Assembly (NCBI GenBank): GCA_022747635.1
Contig: JAKTNV010000178.1
Span: forward strand, 396,001 to 460,000
From: Hetaerina americana
Lineage: Eukaryota; Arthropoda; Insecta; Odonata; Calopterygidae
Direction: 5' to 3'
DNA: 64,000 nt
The notes under the pieces: model-generated
What the model saw: only the letters and a program-made list of their open reading frames with translations
Told to the model about the DNA's origin: nothing
The model's database searches: none
Shown here: in pieces, positions 56,663-64,000 of the stretch
How positions within the stretch are numbered: the stretch's first letter is position 1
Layout of the letters: every line of letters begins with the position of its first letter
Position numbers and translations under genes: made by a program

Positions 56663-57390
56663 TGCATCTACATCTACATCTACATAATACCCCGCAAGCC
56701 GCCGCAAGGGCGTGTGGCGGGGGGTGTTAGGTCACCAACCGTAAAAAGGAAAAATACCACATGCAAAAAAAAACAACACGGAAAATTACACCCACAGCAG
56801 CGCACATACTCATGCAAAAATCCCTTCATCCAATACTCATGCAAACACATGTACCGCAAAACAACTAAAAAATTGCACCCCATGACGCAGCACGAAAGCC
56901 ATCCTACACCACGGAAGCCAGAACACAACAAGCAAGAAATTGAAACACCACATGAAAATGCACCACGAAACACTCTACCCCCACAGAGTCTCTAAAATGC
57001 AGGGAATGCGACCCAACGTTGCAGGTAGCAGGAATTTGCCCCCGCGGAGAGGGACGAGGGATTGAAAGGGAAACTTAAAAACAGATGAACAGAACACGAA
57101 TGAGGTCATTCGGAAAGAATGGGTTATTATAGCAAAACACATAAGGTTAGTGGAAGAGCATGCATTTAAATACAACTAATTATTTTTTAGACGCTGAGGG
57201 TGGCAAGTGGAATTTTTGCTATCTATAACCCTGCAGTTGCTATCCCGTATTGTCCGTGGGAAGAAGGAGTCCTTGAGTCGGCTAGTTGTGGCATCTATTT
57301 CCCGAATTTTATATGCATGATCCAAGCGACTAATGTATGTAGGAGTACGAATAATTTGCGAGACCTCGGTGCTGAAACATGCGGTTTTAT
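56663..57390 (-). mobile_element. LINE-beta 3' end, copy A
   Basis: The 3' end is marked by CATCTACATCTACATCTACA and GCAAGCCGCCGCAAGGGCGT GTGGCGGGG on the plus strand. The coding tail on the minus strand (57397-57176) reads FSTEVSQIIRTPTYISRLDH ... FFPRTIRDSNCRVI. The copy is 5'-truncated at about 57385. Between the tail and the tag is about 400 bp of 3' UTR. Confidence 0.8.
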
Positions 57391-57394
57391 TTTT

Positions 57395-57835
57395 CAATTG
57401 GGTTTGAGGTTTATTGTATCAATTTGTCGCGTGGGACTTAATCAAAAGCATTTTAAAAATCCAAGAAAATCGCATCTACTTGTTCGTTCGTTTCCCCGAT
57501 TGCAGGATATCGTGTGTGAAAACCCCAACAACATTTCAATGAATCTATCCTTTCTTTATCGGTGTTGTTTACTGGATATAAGTTTTGTAAGATATATAAG
57601 TTTTGAGTGTCAAGGAAAGCGATGACGTTGCTAACAATGATATTGTTCGAGGATTTTAGAGGAGAGGGAGGTTATAGATATTAGTAGGTAATTACTAGGG
57701 TATTATTTGCCTCCAATTTTAAAGATAGGTTTGCCCTTAGCTATTTTCCAATCAAGATAAACTATGCCTTCCAACATCGAATTGTTTAATATGTATCCTA
57801 AAAAGGATGCAATATCGGGTTCGAGCTCTTTCAGT
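57395..57835. other. Unassigned sequence between two LINE-beta copies
   Basis: Nothing recognised; AT-rich. Confidence 0.3.
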
Positions 57836-57837
57836 AT

Positions 57838-58365
57838 TCTACATCTACATAATACCCCGCAAGCCGCCGCAAGGGCGTGTGGCGGGGGGTGTTAAGCGCA
57901 CACACTCATGCAAAAATCCCTTCATCCAATACAACTAATTATTTTTTAGACGCTGAGGGTGGCAAGTGGAATTTTTGCTATCTATAACCCTGCAGTTGCT
58001 ATCCCGTATTGTCCGTGGGAAGAAGGAGTCCTTGAGTCGGCTAGTTCTGGCATCTATTTCCCGAATTTTATATGAATGATCCAAGCGACCAATGTATGTA
58101 GGAGTACGAATAATTTGCGAGACCTCGGTGCTGAAACATGCGGATCTAAATTTATTTAATAATTTCAATCTTGCATTGAATCGTCTTTCAGCCAATGATT
58201 CCCACCCCAAATCCATGAGCATTTCGGTGACGCTTTGCGTTTTATCGTAGGAATTTTTTACTAAACGGGATGCCCGGCGTTGAACCTTCTCAATTTCCCG
58301 AATGAGACCTTTTTCACTCGGATCCCACACGCTGCATGCGTATTCTAAATGAGGCCTTACAAGAG
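57838..58365 (-). mobile_element. LINE-beta 3' end, copy B with internal deletions
   Basis: Nearly identical to copy A where they overlap, but the 3' UTR is shortened by two deletions. It extends further 5': the frame 58330-57935 reads MWDPSEKGLIREIEKVQRRA SRLVKN ... MLMDLGWESLAERRFNARLK LLNKF, the post-RT region typical of CR1/L2-like LINEs. The frame is open for 131 codons, so this copy is fairly young. Confidence 0.85.
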
Positions 58366-58394
58366 CGTGGTAGAATCAAGCTCAAGAGCATCAA

Positions 58395-58925
58395 GAGCAT
58401 CAAGCTCCTTTGCCGTAGAGTTCTTGCTATTTAGTCCTTTCCTCTTCTTCTGCGCTATAAAAATTTTCGTTCCTCATTTCGTCTGTTCATCTAATCTTCA
58501 GCATTCTCCTCCAGACATTTTCAATAGCGTCTTCGTGTATTCTTCACGGCCCTATTTAACCAATATTTCTCTGTACAATATATATAGATCCATGCGAACG
58601 TTTTGATGAACTGCTTCCTTGCTTGTAACCTTAGGTTCTTTGGGGATAGTAGTTGCCTCGTCTTCACGAACGCCTTCTTGCATTGAGCTCGTCTTCTCTT
58701 GGTAACGGTCGAACTTATTCCATCTCAATTTATACTGCTGTGCAGGCAGATAAGAGATTCCACTTGGTATAGTTTCACTCTTCGAATTTTGATATCTGCC
58801 TTCCGCACCTACCTTCCACGAACTAGGATTTTAGTTATCTTCTTGTTGATGCTCGTGTTATAATCCAAAAGGACTTGACCCATAGCATTCAGAATTACTT
58901 GCAGGTCCTCTCACGTTTCTGCGAC
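58395..58925 (-). mobile_element. LINE post-RT remnant, different family
   Basis: A minus-strand frame reading AQCKKAFVKTRQLLSPKNLR LQARKQFIKTFAW matches the AK.AF...+.LL..K.LSL..RK.LIKTF.W block that follows the RT domain in RTE-like LINEs. Stops flank it. The C-terminal end is lost at copy B. Confidence 0.55.
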
Positions 58926-58929
58926 CCGG

Positions 58930-59540
58930 TGAAAGATTGGCACACTTCAACTGCGAGTCGATGATGAATCGAACTCTTCGACGCGCAGCCATTAGGAGAC
59001 ATTATCAATCCCTTGAAATTGGTTTATTACTGTTATTAAAACGCACATGTTCAGATAAACAATTTCAGGTGGCACACAAGTCCCAAGTATTACAATCAAA
59101 CTTGCCTTGGAAAAATAACATGATCTCTCATTATTGAGAACCCGCGACTTCCCACGGTTTAGCGCTTGCCATTCGAATTTCCCTGATAAATATTTTTATT
59201 GCAATTCTTGTGATTCACATAAGCGCCTTGGAGAGTAAAAATCCATTTATGAGACGTTACACGTATCTTTACAAATAGCATACCAAGAATCAGAGTTGAG
59301 GAAACCACAACTACATATTTTACAACAAAAAAACAAATTGAAATGCTTCTCATTTCATTTTAAACAATATTCATTTAATAAAAACAATAACGGCGTTTGT
59401 AGTACTTACGTCACTTTAATTGTAAATGATGTCATGCTCAGAAACGCGTAATTATTTACATAAATGGCGAATATTACAAATAATTTTTCATTTGAAAACA
59501 GTTTTAGTGTTTTCAATCCTGCTTCTTGTCCGGGGTTAAG
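58930..59540. other. Unassigned AT-rich sequence
   Basis: No gene or repeat was recognised. Confidence 0.3.
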
Positions 59541-59545
59541 ATATC

Positions 59546-59824
59546 CATAACCATAAACACAGTACTAAACCCGAAGGTCGGTTTGGTAGGTGATGATCGA
59601 GCCCACCCCGACTAACCGCGAGGGCGTATGAAATTCACACATCAGGGTAGGGGGGCCAGTTCCTTTCCCTGTGTCAGTTATGGTTTCCCCGGAAGATCTG
59701 GTACCCGAAAAATCACCAAGCTTGGGTGGAGCTGCCGGTGCCCAGCGTGCCTTGCCCGGGAATCGAACCCGGGGCCCTCCGGTCAGAAGTCCCACGCTCT
59801 ACCCTTAGATTACCGCGACCCGCG
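59546..59824 (-). mobile_element. SINE-A, full-length, well preserved
   Basis: On the minus strand: GGGTCGCGGTAATCTAAGGG TAGAGCGTGGG head, B-box CGGGTTCGATTCCCGGG, body GGTACCAGATCTTCCGGGGA, and 3' end ACCAAACCGACCTTCGGGTT followed by TGTTTATGGTTATGG. Confidence 0.85.
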
Positions 59825-59978
59825 GTAAAGATATCATGTCTCCAAAATTGGCAGAATATATACATGTAAGCACATACACATACGTGTAGTATAAACGATA
59901 CACACACCAAGGTGTGTAAGGTATTCAAGAGGATCGGATTAAGAGATAGGAAGTCAAAATTGTTACCATCAAATACTG

Positions 59979-60107
59979 AAAGATCTGGCGCTTTCCCGGC
60001 GTATGAGTTGGGTGAATTCTTCTCGGGTCTTCCACCGAGTCAATGTCTCCATAGCTGTCAGCTATGGAGACATTGACTCGGTGGAAGACCCGAGAAGAAT
60101 TCACCCA
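59979..60107. mobile_element. 129-bp insertion with perfect 50-bp inverted repeat
   Basis: Arms 60007-60056 and 60060-60109 are exact reverse complements around GTC; the left arm starts GTTGGGTGAATTCTTCTCGG. The insertion is flanked by a 14-bp direct repeat ACCATCAAATACTG (59965-59978 and 60108-60121). It matches no TIR transposon I know; the short head-to-head layout with a 13-14-bp duplication resembles the Penelope-like pair at 17.4-21.3 kb. Confidence 0.7.
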
Positions 60108-60124
60108 ACCATCAAATACTGTTT

Positions 60125-61360
60125 GCGCAAAAAAGTAATTCTCCCAAGTTTTGCTTTTGCCATCTATTCATCTCATCAACTTTTACATTTTAAATTTTAC
60201 GAAATTCTTTCATCCGAAGCAGGCCTTTGTGCTAATATTCTTAGATTAAATAACTAAATAGATGGAAAATACTGCGAGAGCTAAAGTGACGTTTTATATT
60301 ATATTGGTACTGTATTGATAGACTAATTTTATCAATGATTGATATGGTAAAATGTTTTCTCTATATACATTCTTATTTTTTGTATTTGGCACCGAGGTCC
60401 ATTACTCTCGGTTCCAGAATGCCTGCATTTAATTATACTTTCACGAATGGGCTATTTGATCTTCATCTGCCTCTTTTCGCTTTTTTCCCTGAGTATTATT
60501 TTCATTTCCTCTAGACATTTAGATTTGATATTCTCTCAATTTAATTCCATTTCAACTTCTTCATCGCAGTGCTACGATTATTACGTGGTGCAATGGAAAC
60601 GGATACGTATAGCTGTTTTTTTGTTACGTTAGCGAGCCCCGAAAAACTTCAAACTTCATTGGCTTTGCTTTTTATGGACTCTTTGGGGAAAATTGCTACT
60701 TATCGCTGGAAAATTCGCCGGTCTGCAGCAATGTGAAAACAAATCGGGTGTGCTATTCAAGTAGGAGTAGCAATTGTCGAGGATAGCTGGACGATGACGA
60801 AAAATTTGGCGTCCTGGTGTGAATGAATCCTTACTTATATACACAACAATGGGAATTATCTAGACCGTGACATCACAACTTCTTTATAGTAGATGAATGG
60901 CGATTTCGAGACCTTACGGAATAACTCGCTTGCGTAAAGGGTTTTTATTGGGTTGGCTGCGGAAGCAGGTAATTAATTGATGGTGAAACATTATCTTGAC
61001 TTTATCATGCCCATACGAATGCATATATTGAGAGTTTTGCGTAATAATAACGCTGGCTTCCGAAGACGCGAAATGGACTTAACCATGAGATAAAAACAAT
61101 GAACTTTGGAAAGAAAAACAGAGGTTGTTGACCTTAAATGCACGTCGAAGACATTTTCGATTAAACAGTAATCAAAGCCTATTATCGTATTGGAAATTGA
61201 ATGGAATTTGAAACGAAAGTCTATGTTCGTGGGTAGATAATTTAGGTTAACTATGAGCTGCAAGTCGTCATCATTTTTATTTCGTCTTGTCGCTCTGCTG
61301 AAACAATAGTAATTACGCTTCACTGCGGTATCATTGGACGAGAAATATTATTCTTATTTA
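60125..61360. other. Unassigned AT-rich sequence
   Basis: No gene or repeat was recognised. Confidence 0.3.
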
Positions 61361-61361
61361 C

Positions 61362-61625
61362 ATCTATCTACATGGTATCCTGCATGCCACTGCTAGGGTG
61401 TGTTTACACACCAGGAATGCAATATAAAAAATTAATAAAACGTGCAGATTCAATTGGTGGAATTTTTGTACGTCCATCGAATGAAATAGAGAACATACTT
61501 CTCCGCAGAATTTATTTTTACGTATTTTGAAATCAATTTTCCTCCATTCAAATAATTTTAAAAAAATTAAATTCAACTAGTTAAAAATAAGTATGAACAT
61601 TCTTGGGTTTATATTTCCGCCATTA
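61362..61625 (-). mobile_element. LINE-beta-like 3' end fragment, second copy of a subfamily
   Basis: CTACATGGTATCCTGCATGC and AGGGTGTGTTTACACACCAG G..TGCAA on the plus strand match the subfamily at 11695-11935. The region to the right is AT-rich and non-coding. Confidence 0.45.
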
Positions 61626-61712
61626 TTTTTTACTTCATCAACATGGCATACTAAGTTGAGGAAAGTGTTTAAAAAAGAACAAAAAGGAAAAGGCAATATG
61701 TGAAAATTATCC

Positions 61713-64000
61713 TTTTTTTTTTTTTTTAAGGTAATCTACCGGTTAAGGTAGGTTTTTGGATGGACACAACTACCAAACAAATATTTTATTACTCCTAACA
61801 AAACACAAAATCCATCATCCTACTCTATATCAGGTCCCTCTTCATCTCCGCGTACTTTCTTCCTCCCTTCATCCCGTCCAACATCCCTATCCTGTTCCTT
61901 CCCTTTCCTCTTTTGCCCAACATTCTACCCTCCATCACAGTCTTCAACATCCCACTGCCGGTCATCACCCCCTTCATCCACTTTTCCTGCCTCCTTCGGA
62001 TTTCTCCCAACAAACCCCTCTCTTCGCCCACCATACCAAGTACTTCCTCATTTGTTTTCTTCTCTGTCCATTTCACCTTTTCCATTCTTCTCCACACCCA
62101 CATTTCAAAAGCCTCCAGTCTACGTCCATCCTCCTGCTTCAATGACCACGTTTCCGCGCCGTACATAGCTACGCTCCATATCAAAGTTTTTACGAGTCTT
62201 TTCTTAACATCCTTACTCAAAGTCCCCGTCATCAACTCCCTCCTCCTTGTGAAAGCCTCTTTGCCTAGCGCAATTCTTCTCCTTACGTCCCTACTACTTT
62301 GACCGTGTTGGTCCAAAACACTACCGAGATACGTAAACTGTTCTACCTGCTCTAGTTTTTGCCCACCTATTTTAATGTTAAGCTTGGCCTTTTTCGTTCT
62401 AGAAAATCGCATAACCTTTGTTTTATTAATATTGATTCTCATCCCATACCTGTCGCACTGAATTTCCAATTCACTCAGCAATGCTTGCAGCCCCTTGGCT
62501 GACTGACAAACTAAAGCTTGGTCATCAGCAAATCTAACTGATTTTACGAATCCCCCGCCCACTTTCATTCCTACCTCGAGTTCTTCCCATGCCTCTTTGA
62601 TCATTTCCTCTGCATACAGGTTGAACAGCAATGGTGATAATGGGCAACCCTGCCTTACACCCCTTCCTATCACTGCCCATCCTGACTCCCCGTTTCCCAC
62701 CCGCACCTGAGCAGTCTGAGACATGTACAGGTTGCGGATTAGCCTCCTTTCCCTCCAATCTATTCCTATTTTCTGCAGAATACTCATTAGTTTTTCCCAA
62801 TTCACTCTATCAAACGCTTTTTCGAAATCTACGAAACAGGCAAATACCTCCTGGTTGTGTTCTATATTCCTCTCGATTAATAATCTCATTACTGCAATGG
62901 CATCACGCGTACCTCTCCCCTTCCTAAACCCAAACTGATCATCCCCTAAGTAATCATTTGCCCTACTCTCTATCCTTTTGTTTATGATCCTGAGAACAAC
63001 TTTAGCTGCGTGGGATATCAAACTAATTGTCCTATAGTCCTCACATGACGTGGCCTTTACCTTTTTCGGAATAGGAACTAAAACTGATCTCACAAAGTCT
63101 TCCGGCCAGATTCCCTCCTCATAAATACTACGGATCAGCCCGTATAGCCTCTTCCTCCCACATTTCCCTAAGCATTTTAAAAGTTCCACGGGAATGTTAT
63201 CTACCCCTACGGCCTTTTTTAGTTTCATCTCCCTTAATGCCCTTTCTATCTCATTGTCTAGTATGCCTGGACCTAAGCTGTCTTCGTCTACGTCATTTTC
63301 TTTTTCAATGTCTAACTTTGTAGGTCTGAGTTCTTTACTATACAGTTCTTCTATATACTCCTTCCATCTCTCTTGGATCTTTCCTGCGTCAACTATTACC
63401 TTACCCGCCTTATCTCTAACTGTTAGCATAGCTCTTCCTTTCTTACTTCCCGATAACGATTTAACTTTGCTGTACAGTGCACCGATTTCACCCTTCCTCT
63501 GGAGACTCTCCATATCCTCGCACTGCGTCTTCCACCAGGCTTCTTTTGCTTTATTTGTTGCCCGCCTCAATTTATTGTTTAATTCTTTGTACTTCATTTT
63601 GCCTAACTCTGTATTTACATTCTTCCATTTTCGCCACTCATCCATCTTTGTAATCATCTCATCCGTGATCCATGGTTTCCTAGTCCTTTTAGCGTTAATA
63701 GTTCCAATAGTGTCCAATAGTGTCTTTTGCGGCTTTAGGCAACCCTTTCTTGAAACTTTCCGATTTTTCTTCGATAGTACTAAGCCCCATGCCATCCTCC
63801 ATGATTTCCTCTACCGCCTGTTTGTATTCCTTCCTTTTCAACCCATTTAATGCTTCTACATTCCATTTTCTAACTCGCCGCCCCTGCCTTATCTTTTTGA
63901 AACGTACGCTACATTTCATAACAACTAAATTGTGGTCTGAGTCCGCATCCGCCCCCGGGAAGCTGTGGGAATTTATCACACTGTTCCTAAACCTGTGTCT
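61713..64000 (-). mobile_element. LINE-alpha, best-preserved copy, runs off the right edge
   Basis: A non-LTR retrotransposon with a poly(A) end (T run 61713-61727 on the plus strand) and the family 3' signature (AAAACCTACCTTAACCGGTA on the minus strand). The coding part covers the end of an AP-type endonuclease, RT and C-terminal region; the start lies beyond the window. Seven other, truncated copies occur in the window. The clade is not resolved; RTE-like is my best guess. Confidence 0.9.
61825..63979 (-). pseudogene. LINE-alpha ORF2: endonuclease end, reverse transcriptase, C-terminal region
   Basis: The piece 63979-63695 holds the end of the AP endonuclease (ADADSDHNLVVMK, with the SDH motif) and a linker. 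The 656-codon frame 63795-61825 holds the RT: motif A CFVDFEKAFDRVNW (aspartate near codon 323), GRGVRQGCPLSPLLFNLYAE, motif C FADD (codons 422-425), MRFSRTKK, the AMYGAETWSLK and VWRRMEK region, and a basic tail. The two pieces are out of frame because TCCAATAGTG is duplicated in tandem at 63703-63712 and 63713-63722. All RT motifs look intact, so this copy was active recently. ORF2 drives target-primed insertion of its own RNA and could mobilise SINEs. Confidence 0.85.

Noticed and set aside
63194..63850. 218-codon open frame on the plus strand
   Set aside because: It is the antisense of the LINE-alpha ORF2, which has all RT motifs. The same holds for 61756-62302 and 62631-62938.

Overview
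This window looks like a stretch of a large, AT-rich, repeat-laden eukaryotic genome, most likely an arthropod. The evidence is mariner-type DNA transposons, a Penelope-like element (PLE), several LINE families in all stages of decay, three tRNA-derived SINE families and long (TA)n microsatellites. There is no operon structure or bacterial-type gene. The exact lineage cannot be fixed by eye. I could not identify any host protein-coding gene with confidence; everything that reads as protein is transposon-derived.

Layout. 0-4.3 kb: SINE pieces around a 753-bp internally deleted mariner (277-1029), then a CpG-rich block. 4.3-17 kb: mostly unassigned, with 5'-truncated LINE pieces and one SINE. 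17.386-21.272 kb: two Penelope-like copies joined head to head, with 1657-bp arms and 13-bp target-site duplications. Each copy has a hammerhead-ribozyme-like motif overlapping its stop codon. 21-31 kb: LINE pieces, a dispersed 200-bp repeat pair, a large hairpin, a small TIR element and SINEs. 31-34.3 kb: a SINE, two short head-to-head hairpins with hammerhead-like cores beside (TA)n tracts, and a truncated mariner abutting a SINE tail. 34.5-37.6 kb: GC-rich, purine-biased, CpG-rich sequence, the best place to look for a host promoter. 39-46.7 kb: LINE and SINE pieces, two more hammerhead-like tags next to (TA)n, and a second mariner copy (45084-45836) almost identical to the first. 50-58.9 kb: a decayed CR1/L2-like LINE, a PHD-finger LINE ORF1, and two related LINE 3' ends. 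59.5-60.1 kb: a SINE and a 129-bp insertion containing a perfect 50-bp inverted repeat. 61.7-64 kb: the best preserved LINE, running off the right edge.

Naming used here. LINE-alpha is the family of the 61.7-64 kb element; its 3' end carries AAAACCTACCTTAACCGGTA. LINE-beta is the CR1/L2-like family whose 3' end, seen on the opposite strand, reads like CCGCAAGCCGCC...GGGTGTGTGGC. SINE-A has a body reading TCCAGGTCTTCCTGGGAAAC. SINE-B has a body reading AGTGAGTACGACGTCCGTCG and a (CTA)n tail. SINE-C is a tRNA-like head at 42.2 kb.

How the parts work together. The non-autonomous mariners need a transposase supplied elsewhere. The SINEs presumably need LINE reverse transcriptase. The Penelope-like copies encode reverse transcriptase and a GIY-YIG endonuclease, and the small hammerhead-like hairpins look like mini-versions of the same head-to-head insertion topology.
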